Made by a program: the position numbers and the translations under genes. This document shows positions 1 through 7,319 of a DNA stretch of 64,000 nucleotides, one piece after another; position 1 is the first letter of the stretch, and each line of letters begins with the position of its first letter. The notes beneath the pieces are model-generated. The model was not told the origin of the DNA and ran no database searches. It saw only the letters and a list, made by a program, of their open reading frames with translations. Origin of the DNA: Bin87 sp034423595 (GTDB lineage Bacteria; Chloroflexota; Dehalococcoidia; Lucifugimonadales; UBA3495); assembly GCA_965207025.1 (NCBI GenBank), contig OZ242258.1, positions 3,286,001 to 3,350,000 of the forward strand. The letters run 5' to 3'.

Positions 1-1
1 C

Positions 2-943
2 GGCCAGTATGCCGGGGCCGACCATGAGCGCGACGTGGGCCGAGGCCAGGAAGGTGTTGGCGCCCAGCGCCTGGGTCAGATACAGCGGAATCAGGAAGAC
101 CAGCGAGCGGTCGGCCATGCCGCGCACCGCCGAAACGGTGAAGATAGCCCACATGCCGGTGCCCCGGAAGGCGTCTTTCATGCCCGCCCAGTTGGTGCGG
201 ATGCGCGCTCCTACGTCAACCCCGACTGGACGCTCCCCGCCGGCGTTGCGCAGCAGGATGAATATCAGCACAGTGGAGATGAACATGATCGGAGTGCTGA
301 CTCCCAGCACCCACCGCCAGCTGATGGCCGGCCAGGGCAACTGCCAGCAGAAGGGCAGCGCTCCGCAACCGGCAGTTACGATGTCTTCAGCCTCGCCTGC
401 GCTCCAAGCCAACGCGCCCAGCACCAGCGCGCCGGCGACCATCGGCCCGAGCACGTCGCCGATGCTGCCGGTGGAGCGGTGCATGGAGATGAACAGTCCG
501 CGCCGCTGCGGGAAACGCCGCGCCAGCAGACCCAACGCCGGCGGATGCCACAACGCGCTGCCCATGGAACCCAGGGCCAGGGCGCAGATTATCAGCCCGA
601 AGGTGGGCGCGATGGACATGAGCAGGTAGCCCGTACCGATCATAAAGGTGCTGATGGACAGCACCCACGCCACCCGGTGGTGGAACAGGTCCACCAGGAT
701 GCCGCCCGATACGCTGGTCAGCCCTCCGAATATGGACCGCACCACTACGATCAGTCCCACCTGCAAGGCGCCCAGCCCCAGGTCGAGGGCAATCACCGTG
801 GCCAGCAGGGGGATACTGTGGGCGTACAGATGCTCAAAGGCGTGCGCTCCGATGAGCGTGCTCGCCATCACGGAGCCCTTGGTGCGCGGCTCCACGTCCT
901 GGGCTTGTGGTTGGGAAGGACTGATGCCGGCTGCACTTGCCAT
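2..943 (-). CDS. MFS transporter, C-terminus cut by window edge
   Basis: Major facilitator superfamily permease of the inner membrane; substrate unknown. The 314 visible residues hold alternating hydrophobic segments and the cytoplasmic loop GGILVDLFHHR, which resembles the GxLxDRxGRR loop of this superfamily. The second half (SALWHPPALGLLARRFPQRRG) is also MFS-like. The ATG at 943 is preceded by AAGGAG with 7-nt spacing, which decides the start. A 69-nt gap separates the start from the end of the asparaginase-like gene upstream on the same strand, so the two may be co-transcribed. The last part of the protein lies outside the window. Confidence 0.85.
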   Translation of the reverse strand, partial: MASAAGISPSQPQAQDVEPRTKGSVMASTLIGAHAFEHLYAHSIPLLATVIALDLGLGALQVGLIVVVRSIFGGLTSVSGGILVDLFHHRVAWVLSISTFMIGTGYLLMSIAPTFGLIICALALGSMGSALWHPPALGLLARRFPQRRGLFISMHRSTGSIGDVLGPMVAGALVLGALAWSAGEAEDIVTAGCGALPFCWQLPWPAISWRWVLGVSTPIMFISTVLIFILLRNAGGERPVGVDVGARIRTNWAGMKDAFRGTGMWAIFTVSAVRGMADRSLVFLIPLYLTQALGANTFLASAHVALMVGPGILA

Positions 944-1012
944 CGGATTGCTCCTTACGCGCTACCTGGGGGAATGGGCCGCATTATACACGCCGGTAAA
1001 TGCAATGGGGTA

Positions 1013-2014
1013 TCAGTATTCGTAAAACATTTGCTGGAGTGTGTCCCGATCATTGCTAATGGTCAGGCCGAGCATGAGCAGGAGGCGCGCTTTCTGGGGC
1101 ATGAGGTTGTCGGATACGATGAAGCCCTGCTCGTCCTTGCGCGGTGTCATCACCACGCGGCCGGCGTCGGATCGGCTGGCGAGGACAACGGGCATCCCTG
1201 CGGCCACGGCGGACTCGGCGGCGGCGATGAAGGAAGGAGGAAACGTACCCGCGCCGAATCCGGCGACCACCAACCCTGCCGAACCATGCGCTCGCGCCGC
1301 GTCAATCAGCATTCCGTCCGCGCCGGCATAGGCGTGAACGATGTCCACGCGGGGCAGGTCGGTCATGCCGTCCACGCGGAAGGGCGTGTCAGTAGTGTGC
1401 TTGCGGTATGGGCGACGGTAGAACACGACGCGGTGGTCGGAATCGGCGTAGCCCAGGAATCCCAGCTCGTTGGGCTTGAACGTCTCCACGCGCAGGGTAT
1501 TGTGCTTGTACACCTCGCGGGCGCACTGGATTTGGTTGTTGAGCACGGTGAGCACGCCCATGCCGGCCGATTCCGGCGTGGCGGCGATGCGGCAGGCGTC
1601 CAGCAGGTTCAGGTCGGCGTCGGTGCTGATGGACGTGGGCGGCCGCATCGCGCCGGTGATGACCACTGGCCGCTGCGTCTTGACGGTAAGGTGGAGGAAG
1701 TAGGCAGTCTCTTCCAGCGTCGCCGTTCCGTGGGTGATGACGACGCCGGCGGTGTCGGGTTCATCGCGGTCGATGGCGTGGATACGCTCGGCCAGGGCGA
1801 TCCAGTTGGCGGGGCCGATGGCGGTGCTGCCGACGCTCACCATATCCTCGGCGATGACGTTGAAGTTCTCAGCGATCTCGGGCACGCGGGCCAGGTTCTG
1901 GTCGATGGTAAGATGGTCGCCGATTTCGGGATACCGGATGTAATCCATACGGTCGGGACCGACGCCGGCAATGCTGCCGCCGGTGGCGATGATGTGGACG
2001 GTGGGTTTGGGCAT
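1013..2014 (-). CDS. Asparaginase-like protein (type I/II L-asparaginase fold)
   Basis: 333 residues, the normal length of bacterial L-asparaginases, which hydrolyse asparagine to aspartate and ammonia. The N-terminal nucleophile motif ATGGSIAG (Thr11) is present, as is a second motif THGTATLEETAYFL (residues 94-107) and the Lys of EVYKHNT (Lys170). In classical enzymes the second motif is HGTDT, whose Asp is catalytic; here it is Ala98, so true asparaginase activity is uncertain. The start at 2014 has AGGAGA upstream; a longer reading to 2140 would translate a palindromic repeat and is rejected. No signal peptide is evident. The MFS gene follows on the same strand. Confidence 0.8.
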   Translation of the reverse strand: MPKPTVHIIATGGSIAGVGPDRMDYIRYPEIGDHLTIDQNLARVPEIAENFNVIAEDMVSVGSTAIGPANWIALAERIHAIDRDEPDTAGVVITHGTATLEETAYFLHLTVKTQRPVVITGAMRPPTSISTDADLNLLDACRIAATPESAGMGVLTVLNNQIQCAREVYKHNTLRVETFKPNELGFLGYADSDHRVVFYRRPYRKHTTDTPFRVDGMTDLPRVDIVHAYAGADGMLIDAARAHGSAGLVVAGFGAGTFPPSFIAAAESAVAAGMPVVLASRSDAGRVVMTPRKDEQGFIVSDNLMPQKARLLLMLGLTISNDRDTLQQMFYEY

Positions 2015-2051
2015 GGTGGATGTTCTCCTGTCAAGGTTGACGTCCGACGGT

Positions 2052-2080
2052 GTAAGGGCGGGTTTGAAACCCGCCCCTAC
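2052..2080. repeat. REP palindrome, class A (3' flank of RAYT gene)
   Basis: Near-perfect inverted repeat with arms GTAAGGGCGGGTTT / AAACCCGCCCCTAC; one arm base deviates from the class consensus GTAGGGGC. It lies between the RAYT stop and the asparaginase start. Confidence 0.9.
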
Positions 2081-2091
2081 GGACCATACGA

Positions 2092-2658
2092 TTAGCTCAG
2101 TTTCTGAATGTTGCGAGGGTTGTCGGGGTCGTCGGCCCATTTGGCTGGATTGTTTACGATGTAATGGCGGATGTCATGGAGGGCGGATTCGTTGCGGATG
2201 ACGTGTTCGTAGTAGTTGCGTTGCCAGACGGGGACGCCACGGAGGCCGCGGTGTTCGTTGATGCGACGGGCGGAAAACGATTTGAAGGCCCGGATGATTT
2301 CCGATAGTGGATGGCGTTTGTTGCCGGCCGGTGTAGGGGCGGGTCTGAGACCCGCCCCTACGTCGTGAGTATCGACCAACATTATGATGCCATGCACGTG
2401 GTTGGGCATGACTATGAACGCATCGGTTTTCGCGTGGGGGTAGTGGTTGGGGATGGCATCCCAACATTCCCGAACCATCTGCCCCGCATCGTTGAGGATA
2501 GTCTCGTCCTCTCGTATTTCTCCGAACAACATCGTCCGGTTGTGGGTACAAACGGTGATGAAATACGCGCCTGCTCGCCTGTAATCGTATCCTGACAGGC
2601 GGATGGAACGGCGACGATGGTCAGCAAGGTTGTTTGTTGCGTCCACGGGTGTACACAT
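2092..2658 (-). CDS. REP-associated tyrosine transposase (RAYT, Y1/IS200-like)
   Basis: 188 residues. RAYTs are single-domain HUH endonucleases that cut and rejoin palindromic REP DNA as single strands. Seen here: N-terminal YFITVCTHNR motif (residues 32-41), the HUH pair in MPNHVHGI (His87, His89), the VWQRNYYEHVIRNE segment (144-157) and the C-terminal YIVNNP motif with the likely catalytic Tyr166. Residues 100-109 (GAGLRPAPT) are encoded by a class A palindrome lying inside the gene, in the variable loop after the HUH strand, and the frame is kept. Class A palindromes also sit just after the stop and just before the start. The start at 2658 is ATG; no strong ribosome-binding site is visible. 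Confidence 0.92.
   Translation of the reverse strand: MCTPVDATNNLADHRRRSIRLSGYDYRRAGAYFITVCTHNRTMLFGEIREDETILNDAGQMVRECWDAIPNHYPHAKTDAFIVMPNHVHGIIMLVDTHDVGAGLRPAPTPAGNKRHPLSEIIRAFKSFSARRINEHRGLRGVPVWQRNYYEHVIRNESALHDIRHYIVNNPAKWADDPDNPRNIQKLS
2333..2361. repeat. REP palindrome, class A variant inside the RAYT coding sequence
   Basis: Arms GTAGGGGCGGGTCT / AGACCCGCCCCTAC: compared with the common form, one T of each inner arm is changed to C/G in a compensatory way, so pairing is kept. Translated in frame as part of the transposase. Confidence 0.92.
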
Positions 2659-2664
2659 CCTGGT

Positions 2665-2693
2665 GTAGGGGCGGGTTTCAAACCCGCCCCTAC
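2665..2693. repeat. REP palindrome, class A (5' flank of RAYT gene)
   Basis: Perfect arms GTAGGGGCGGGTTT / AAACCCGCCCCTAC separated by one base, starting 6 nt upstream of the RAYT start and 31 nt before the phosphoesterase start on the other strand. Confidence 0.93.
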
Positions 2694-2723
2694 GGTATGC
2701 GCCGCCATGCTACCATACGGCCC

Positions 2724-3467
2724 ATGCGTGCCCTGATTGTGTCCGATATACACTCCAACCTGGAAGCCTTTGACGCCGTGCTGGCGGATGCTGACGCGCA
2801 CGGTGGGTACGATGTGGTGTGGTTCCTGGGCGACCTGGTGGGCTACGCTGCGGATCCCGGGCCGTGCATTGAGCAGCTGCGGGGGTTGCCACACCTTGCC
2901 ATCGCGGGGAACCACGACCACGCGGTTACCGGGAAGCTGAACCCCGACCTGTTCAACGGCGCGGCGCGGGCGGCGGCGCTGTGGACGGCGGACGTATTGA
3001 CCGATGACGAGTTGGCATATCTTGCCGAACTGCCGGAGGTGCGAACCGTCGGCGATTTCACCCACGTTCACGGCAGCCTGCGCGATCCGGTGATGGAGTA
3101 CCTGATCAGCGAGCCGGCAGCGCTGGCGACTTTCGCGCTGCTGGGAACGCCGTTTTGTCTGGTGGGCCACTCGCACTATCCGATAGTGTGGACGGAACAC
3201 GAGGCTGGCGCAGACGTGGCGTTGCTGGATGCGACGAAGCCGATTGCGTTGAGTCCCGACCAACGGGTGATCGTCAACCCGGGCAGCGTCGGACAGCCCC
3301 GGGATGGCGACTGGCGCGCATCGTATCTGCTGTACGACAGCGGGGTTGGCGACGCCGGCGTTCTGCAACACCATCGCGTCGAGTACGACATCGGGACGGC
3401 GCAGCGCAAGATCCGGGAGGCGGGATTGCCGGAGTCCCTGGCAGACCGGTTGGGGCGGGGGCATTGA
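2724..3467 (+). CDS. Calcineurin-like metallophosphoesterase (YfcE type)
   Basis: 247 residues with the complete metal-binding set of this fold: DIHSN (residues 8-12), GDLVGY (36-41), GNHDH (62-66) and a C-terminal GHSHYP, plus NPGSVGQPR typical of the YfcE-like subgroup. Such enzymes hydrolyse phosphomonoesters or phosphodiesters with two metal ions; the physiological substrate cannot be read from sequence. The ATG at 2724 starts directly with the first core strand. No ribosome-binding site is seen, but a TACCAT hexamer at 2711-2716 lies 7 nt upstream, fitting a leaderless transcript. Longer readings would translate the neighbouring palindrome. Confidence 0.9.
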   Translation: MRALIVSDIHSNLEAFDAVLADADAHGGYDVVWFLGDLVGYAADPGPCIEQLRGLPHLAIAGNHDHAVTGKLNPDLFNGAARAAALWTADVLTDDELAYLAELPEVRTVGDFTHVHGSLRDPVMEYLISEPAALATFALLGTPFCLVGHSHYPIVWTEHEAGADVALLDATKPIALSPDQRVIVNPGSVGQPRDGDWRASYLLYDSGVGDAGVLQHHRVEYDIGTAQRKIREAGLPESLADRLGRGH

Positions 3468-3482
3468 CCGGTATTAACTCTA

Positions 3483-3545
3483 CCCGCTCGTCCTGAGCTT
3501 GTCGAAGGACGGTAGCCTGTGGTTCGACAGGCTCACCATGAGCGG
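3483..3545. repeat. Dispersed repeat with two nested inverted arms
   Basis: CCGCTCGTCCTGAGCTTGTC... through ...TTCGACAGGCTCACCATGAG. Outer arms CCGCTC / GAGCGG and inner GAGCTTGTCGAA / TTCGACAGGCTC are complementary. The same type of element is widespread in other bacterial genomes (general knowledge). With the class C palindrome next to it, it fills the space between the phosphoesterase and the small gene at 3660. Confidence 0.7.
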
Positions 3546-3554
3546 GAATGGTCG

Positions 3555-3583
3555 GTAGGGGCAACCACGAGGGTTGCCCCTAC
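3555..3583. repeat. REP palindrome, class C
   Basis: Arms GTAGGGGCAACC / GGTTGCCCCTAC around a short loop. It shares the outer eight bases with classes A, B and D but has a different inner arm. Only copy in the window. Confidence 0.85.
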
Positions 3584-3659
3584 CGGGTGGCCGCGTTTAG
3601 AATCCGATGAGCCGGCCGGATTGCTGCCGGGGCTACACTGGCGACGAGGTGCCGACGAT

Positions 3660-3842
3660 ATGAGCCAGAGCAATGATGACCAGGAACGAATCTACCAGGA
3701 GTTGCGCCGGCGGGCGGTGGTGGAATTTGGCGAGGACCGCGCCGTGGAGCTGGAATCGTACCTGCGGACGGCGGCGCAGCAGATTTACGACGTTGAGGGC
3801 GCCGAGGTGCATCCCGACCTGGAGCCGCTGTTTCAGGAATAA
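3660..3842 (+). CDS. Small acidic protein upstream of the amidase, possibly an AtzG/GatC-like partner
   Basis: 60 residues, helical and acidic, ending in LEPLFQE. Small helical proteins of this size encoded just upstream of amidase-signature enzymes include AtzG (partner of AtzE) and GatC (partner of GatA), and both end in a similar Glu-Pro-hydrophobic tail. That analogy, plus the position 138 nt before the amidase, is the only evidence for function. A TACACT hexamer at 3634-3639 may be a -10 box. No clear ribosome-binding site is seen. The 138-nt gap to the amidase contains a class A palindrome. Confidence 0.55.
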   Translation: MSQSNDDQERIYQELRRRAVVEFGEDRAVELESYLRTAAQQIYDVEGAEVHPDLEPLFQE

Positions 3843-3890
3843 GCAGGCGCCGATGACTCCCCCTCACCCCAACCCTCTCCCCGGATCGGG

Positions 3891-3919
3891 GTAGGGGCGG
3901 GTTTGAAACCCGCCCCTAC
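3891..3919. repeat. REP palindrome, class A
   Basis: Perfect arms GTAGGGGCGGGTTT / AAACCCGCCCCTAC. It is directly preceded (3859-3890) by a pyrimidine-rich stretch beginning CCCCCTCACCCCAACCC, a sequence type also known as a dispersed repeat. Confidence 0.92.
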
Positions 3920-3980
3920 GTGGCCCGCATCAGTCGAAAGGGCAGAGGAAAATCTGTAACACCCGCAAGCAAGAGGTTGA

Positions 3981-5339
3981 ATGATGCCTGAACTTCATGA
4001 GCTTTCGGTGGCGGAGGCCGCCGCGCAGATTCGCGAAGGAACCATATCGCCGGTGGCGCTGGCGGAATCGCTGCTGGCGCGGATTGACGCGCTGGACGGC
4101 GATTTACAGGCGTGGGTGACCATCGACCGGGACGCGGTGCTGTCCGTGGCCCGGCAGCGGGAGGCGGAGGCGCGGCGCGGCGAAATACTCGGCCCCATCC
4201 ACGGCGTGCCCGTCGGCCTGAAGGACATCTTTTACACCGCCGGGATGCTCACCGCCTGCGGCTCCAAGGTGTACGCTGATTTCGTGCCCGACTTCGACGC
4301 CACATCGGTATCCAAGATCAAGGCAGCCGGCGGGATCGTTTTGGGCAAGGCGGTTACCACCGAGTTCGCAACCTCCGACCCATCGCCTACGCGGAACCCG
4401 TGGAACCTGGCGCACACACCCGGCGGGTCCAGCAGCGGGTCGTCGGCCGCGGTGGCGGCGCGGATGGTGCCGGCGGCGCTGGGCTCGCAGACCGGCGGCT
4501 CCACGTGCCGGCCGGCGGCCTACAACGGCATCGTGGGCCTGAAGCCCACCTACGGGCGCATCAGCAGGTACGGTGTTGCGCCGGTGAGCTGGTCGCTGGA
4601 CCACGTGGGCATCCTGACGCGCACGGTGGCGGACGCTGCGCTGATGCTGTCGGTGCTGAGTGGCGCGGACGACAACGATCCCGGCAGCCTGCGGGAGCCC
4701 GTGCCAGACTTCGTGGCGCAGATGGCCGAGCACGACCGTCCGCCGCGCATCGGGCTGGTGCGCCAGTATTACCAGGACTACGCCACGCCGGAGATCTGGG
4801 CGCATACGGAGGCCATCGCCAACCAACTGGCGGAGGCCGGAGCCGAGGTCGAGGAGATACCGCTGCCCGACAGTTTCGCGCGAGTACACAGCTTCCAGCG
4901 CGTAGTGATGAACGTGGAGTGCGCTGGGTTCCACCAGGCGAATCACCGGATACGCGCTGCCGACTACGGGCCGCGCATCCGCGCCGGCATGGAGATGGGG
5001 ATGATCATTCCGACCTCCACCTACCTGAAGGCCCAGCGACTGCGCCGCCAGTTCCGCGCCGACATGAGCGAACTGGCGGCCAGAGTGGACGTGGTGATGA
5101 CGCCGGCGACGCCGGCTCCCGCGCCCAGGGACCTGAACACAACGGGCGACGCGGCGTTCCAGCAGCCGTGGACGGCGGCCGGCCTGCCGACGGTAGTGGT
5201 TTCCACGGGCCTGAGCGAGCTGGGGATGCCCATGGCAGTACAGTTCGGCGGCCCGTGGGCGCAGGAAGGCCAGGTGTTGGGCGCGGCCCAGTGGTGCGAA
5301 CGGATCGCCGGCCTGAACCAGGCGCCGCCGGTTTCTTGA
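3981..5339 (+). CDS. Amidase-signature family amidohydrolase (GatA/AtzE-like)
   Basis: 452 residues. The Ser-Ser-Lys triad is intact: Lys81 in VGLKD, the cis-Ser in TPGGSSSGSS (around 150) and the nucleophile Ser174 in GSQTGGS. The family hydrolyses carboxamides or transfers ammonia in tRNA-dependent amidation; the lack of gatB nearby and the small upstream gene favour a stand-alone amidase or AtzE-like enzyme. The start has AGAGG 6-11 nt upstream; ATG occurs twice in a row (3981 and 3984). The last codons lie inside an 18-bp direct repeat that recurs at 6754, so the 3' end of this gene has been duplicated. Confidence 0.9.
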   Translation: MMPELHELSVAEAAAQIREGTISPVALAESLLARIDALDGDLQAWVTIDRDAVLSVARQREAEARRGEILGPIHGVPVGLKDIFYTAGMLTACGSKVYADFVPDFDATSVSKIKAAGGIVLGKAVTTEFATSDPSPTRNPWNLAHTPGGSSSGSSAAVAARMVPAALGSQTGGSTCRPAAYNGIVGLKPTYGRISRYGVAPVSWSLDHVGILTRTVADAALMLSVLSGADDNDPGSLREPVPDFVAQMAEHDRPPRIGLVRQYYQDYATPEIWAHTEAIANQLAEAGAEVEEIPLPDSFARVHSFQRVVMNVECAGFHQANHRIRAADYGPRIRAGMEMGMIIPTSTYLKAQRLRRQFRADMSELAARVDVVMTPATPAPAPRDLNTTGDAAFQQPWTAAGLPTVVVSTGLSELGMPMAVQFGGPWAQEGQVLGAAQWCERIAGLNQAPPVS

Positions 5340-5341
5340 CA
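5324..5341 (+). repeat. 18-bp direct repeat, left copy
   Basis: GCCGCCGGTTTCTTGACA, covering the last codons and stop of the amidase gene. An identical copy lies at 6754-6771, 1430 bp away, upstream of tRNA-Lys. Confidence 0.95.
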
Positions 5342-5364
5342 TCGTCGATTTATGATGAGGGCGT

Positions 5365-6081
5365 ATGACAACCAATCTTTTTTTGGGATTTGACCCGGGC
5401 GGTAATAATGCCTTCGGATGGAGCGTTTGCGAGGAGGTTGATGATGGCCTTAAGCGCTTGGCATTTGATTTGGCAGATCATGCCGAGGACGCTGTGACGC
5501 AGGTGAACAGAGCAGTCGAGGCCTGCTCTAATGTGAGTATCCCAGCTGTGGGTATAGATGCTCCCTTGCTTGTACATAGGAGAAAAGGCAAACGAAGTAT
5601 CGACCAGAATCTACGAGACGCATTGACCCGCAAAAAGTTCCCTGGATCCGTGAGTGGCACGGTTCAGGAAGTCAACAGCTTGCAAGGTGCAGCAACGTTA
5701 CAAGGCGGCCTACTGGTCGCGCAGCTCGTTAAAATGCCTTGGGCGCAGGACACGAAGATTACGGAATCCCACCCTAAAGCATTTCGCTATTTGATTGCAC
5801 ATACCGGACAAGATTACTTGGTAAAAACGGCAGATCGCTTGACAAAAGACTTGATTACCTGCGAAAAGCCGGAAAGCCATAAACGGGACGAATGTGAGGT
5901 TTGCAAACAGGATAGCCACAAAGTGGACGCAACGCTGTGTGCGATAGCAGCATGGGCAGCAACAAAATCAGCTTCCTTGCCCAACTGGTGTGACCTATAC
6001 ACACGGAGCAACTTCCTGATTCCACTGTTCCAGATACCTGAATCCACCCAACTTAGCTATTGGATGCCTATGCCGCGGTGA
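5365..6081 (+). CDS. DUF429 family protein (predicted RNase H-fold nuclease)
   Basis: 238 residues with the DUF429 pattern: FDPGGNNAFGW near the N-terminus, GIDAPL near residue 66, ESHPKAFRYL mid-protein and DATLCAIAAWAA near the C-terminus. DUF429 is predicted to adopt an RNase H-like fold with acidic metal ligands; no reaction is established. The gene is visibly richer in A and T, and in codons such as AAA, ATT and TTG, than its neighbours, which suggests recent acquisition. GAGGG lies just upstream of the ATG, and a TATGAT hexamer at 5351-5356 is also well placed for a leaderless -10. It lies within the segment bounded by the 18-bp direct repeat. Confidence 0.75.
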   Translation: MTTNLFLGFDPGGNNAFGWSVCEEVDDGLKRLAFDLADHAEDAVTQVNRAVEACSNVSIPAVGIDAPLLVHRRKGKRSIDQNLRDALTRKKFPGSVSGTVQEVNSLQGAATLQGGLLVAQLVKMPWAQDTKITESHPKAFRYLIAHTGQDYLVKTADRLTKDLITCEKPESHKRDECEVCKQDSHKVDATLCAIAAWAATKSASLPNWCDLYTRSNFLIPLFQIPESTQLSYWMPMPR

Positions 6082-6132
6082 CCCGGCTAATTGGTGAGGC
6101 GATAGACGCCAGACATACGGGAGAGGATAGCC

Positions 6133-6381
6133 ATGCCCGATAATCTGGAATTACTGAAGCGCATCACGGCCCGCCCAGATGTGTTTGGAGGGAAACCGAT
6201 TGTCCGCGACATGCGAATATCGGTGGAGCTTATCCTGAGCCTGCTGAGCCAGGGAGCCACTACAGACGAGTTACTGGACGATTATCCTGGACTTGAACCG
6301 GAGGACATCCGCGCCTGTGTCGCCTACGCCCACGCCGTCATAGCCAGGGACACGCTGGCCACGGTTTCAGTGGCCGAGTGA
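6133..6381 (+). CDS. DUF433 antitoxin
   Basis: 82 residues matching the DUF433 pattern: an initial strand-turn RITARPDVFGGKPIVRDMRISV followed by a helix-turn-helix with LLSQGATTDELLDDYPGLEPEDI (written here as two parts: LLSQGATTDELL and DDYPGLEPEDI). DUF433 proteins are DNA-binding antitoxins paired with PIN-like toxins. GGAGAG/GGATAG precedes the ATG. The stop overlaps the start of the next gene (TGATG), the usual arrangement for coupled translation in such pairs. Part of the inserted segment at 5.3-6.8 kb. Confidence 0.85.
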   Translation: MPDNLELLKRITARPDVFGGKPIVRDMRISVELILSLLSQGATTDELLDDYPGLEPEDIRACVAYAHAVIARDTLATVSVAE

Positions 6382-6737
6382 TGCGCTTTCTGGTTGATAG
6401 GTGCGCCGGCCGTCGTCTGGCCGATTGGCTGCGCAGTAACGGGCATGACGCGCTTGCGGCCCAAACCATTGGCCCTGACCCCGGCGACCGGGCCTTGCTG
6501 GAGCTGGCGGAATCTGAGAATAGGATTTTGGTCACGATAGACAAAGATTTTGGGGAGCTGCTTTACTTGCACAATGTTCCACATGCCGGACTCATACGTT
6601 TACCTGACGTTAGAGCGTCCCGGCGCATCGAAATCATCGCAGAGCTAATTGAACAGTACAGGTCAGAACTTGAAGAGCGCGCTGTGATTACCGTACAGGG
6701 CAGGCACGTTCGCATCTCGCGTCCCCCAACGCACTGA
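6381..6737 (+). CDS. DUF5615 PIN-like toxin
   Basis: 118 residues from the ATG at 6381; a GTG at 6378 is also possible. The PIN-like acidic positions are seen as FLVDRC at the N-terminus and VTIDKDFGEL in the middle (around residue 53), the hallmark of DUF5615 proteins, which are predicted RNases. Known DUF433/DUF5615 pairs act as VapBC-like toxin-antitoxin systems; here the pairing rests on order and overlap. Gene end lies 16 nt before the right copy of the 18-bp direct repeat. Confidence 0.82.
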   Translation: MRFLVDRCAGRRLADWLRSNGHDALAAQTIGPDPGDRALLELAESENRILVTIDKDFGELLYLHNVPHAGLIRLPDVRASRRIEIIAELIEQYRSELEERAVITVQGRHVRISRPPTH

Positions 6738-6753
6738 ATATAAACATGGAGAT

Positions 6754-6771
6754 GCCGCCGGTTTCTTGACA
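6754..6771 (+). repeat. 18-bp direct repeat, right copy
   Basis: GCCGCCGGTTTCTTGACA, identical to 5324-5341. Its last six bases form the -35 box of the tRNA-Lys promoter, suggesting that the ancestral order was amidase stop, promoter, tRNA. Confidence 0.95.
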
Positions 6772-6795
6772 CTCCCTACCCGGTGTTGATAGCCT
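6766..6795 (+). promoter_or_regulatory. Promoter of the tRNA-Lys/tRNA-Leu genes
   Basis: TTGACA at 6766-6771, 18-nt spacer, TAGCCT at 6790-6795, about 27 nt before the tRNA-Lys 5' end. The -35 box is part of the duplicated 18 bp. Confidence 0.6.
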
Positions 6796-6822
6796 ACATC
6801 TTGCGCTTCGTGCGCCGCCTGT

Positions 6823-6898
6823 GGCCCGCTAGCTCAACTGGCAGAGCAGCTGACTCTTAATCAGCAGGTTCTCGGTTCGACCCCGAGGCGGGTCACCA
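6823..6898 (+). tRNA. tRNA-Lys (CTT), CCA encoded
   Basis: A 76-nt cloverleaf: acceptor arms GGCCCGC / GCGGGTC (one G-T pair), D arm with GCTCAACTGGCAGAGC, anticodon loop CTCTTAA giving anticodon CTT, T loop TTCGACC, discriminator A and genomic CCA at 6896-6898. Confidence 0.95.
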
Positions 6899-6948
6899 TC
6901 TCCCCGACCGGTGGAGCCGGCTGCGCACCGGCCGGCGGCAGTCCCAAG

Positions 6949-7033
6949 GGGGAAGTGTCGGAATTGGCAGACGAGCATGACTTAGGATCATGTGCCCTTG
7001 GGCGTGCGGGTTCGAGTCCCGCCTTCCCCACCA
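6949..7033 (+). tRNA. tRNA-Leu (TAG), CCA encoded
   Basis: An 85-nt class II tRNA: acceptor arms GGGGAAG / CTTCCCC, anticodon stem CATGA/TCATG with loop CTTAGGA giving anticodon TAG, a long variable arm around TGCCCTTGGGCG, T arm GCGGG-TTCGAGT-CCCGC, CCA at 7031-7033. A degenerate copy lies at 8752-8840. Confidence 0.95.
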
Positions 7034-7045
7034 TCCAGGCGTAAT

Positions 7046-7070
7046 ATCCCCGATGGGTTCGGGGATTTTT
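7046..7070 (+). terminator. Intrinsic terminator of the tRNA genes
   Basis: Stem ATCCCCGA / TCGGGGAT followed by TTTTT, 13 nt after the tRNA-Leu CCA. Confidence 0.85.
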
Positions 7071-7319
7071 GTTGAGCGGTGTTTTCGCGGGTTTCTCCTT
7101 TTGGTTGGTGGCGTGGGGTTTGGGATTTTTCGGCGTCAGGTTGAAGGTTCGGGTTGCGTGTCGGAGCACGGCCAACACTGTTTTTGCTTGCGCAGAAAGT
7201 TGGAGTCCTAAGGTTCCGTGTGCCCGCAGTTCTCCGACTCAATGAGCCGTAGCTATGCGGCACGGTGCGGTGGTGACACCCGCCGGGTTCCGGGAGCATA
7301 ATCGCTGAATAAGACGATC

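Noticed and set aside
35..2095. 686-residue open frame on the plus strand across the MFS and asparaginase genes
   Set aside because: Antisense shadow; low-complexity His/Gly/Asp-rich translation without motifs, crossing two clear genes on the minus strand.
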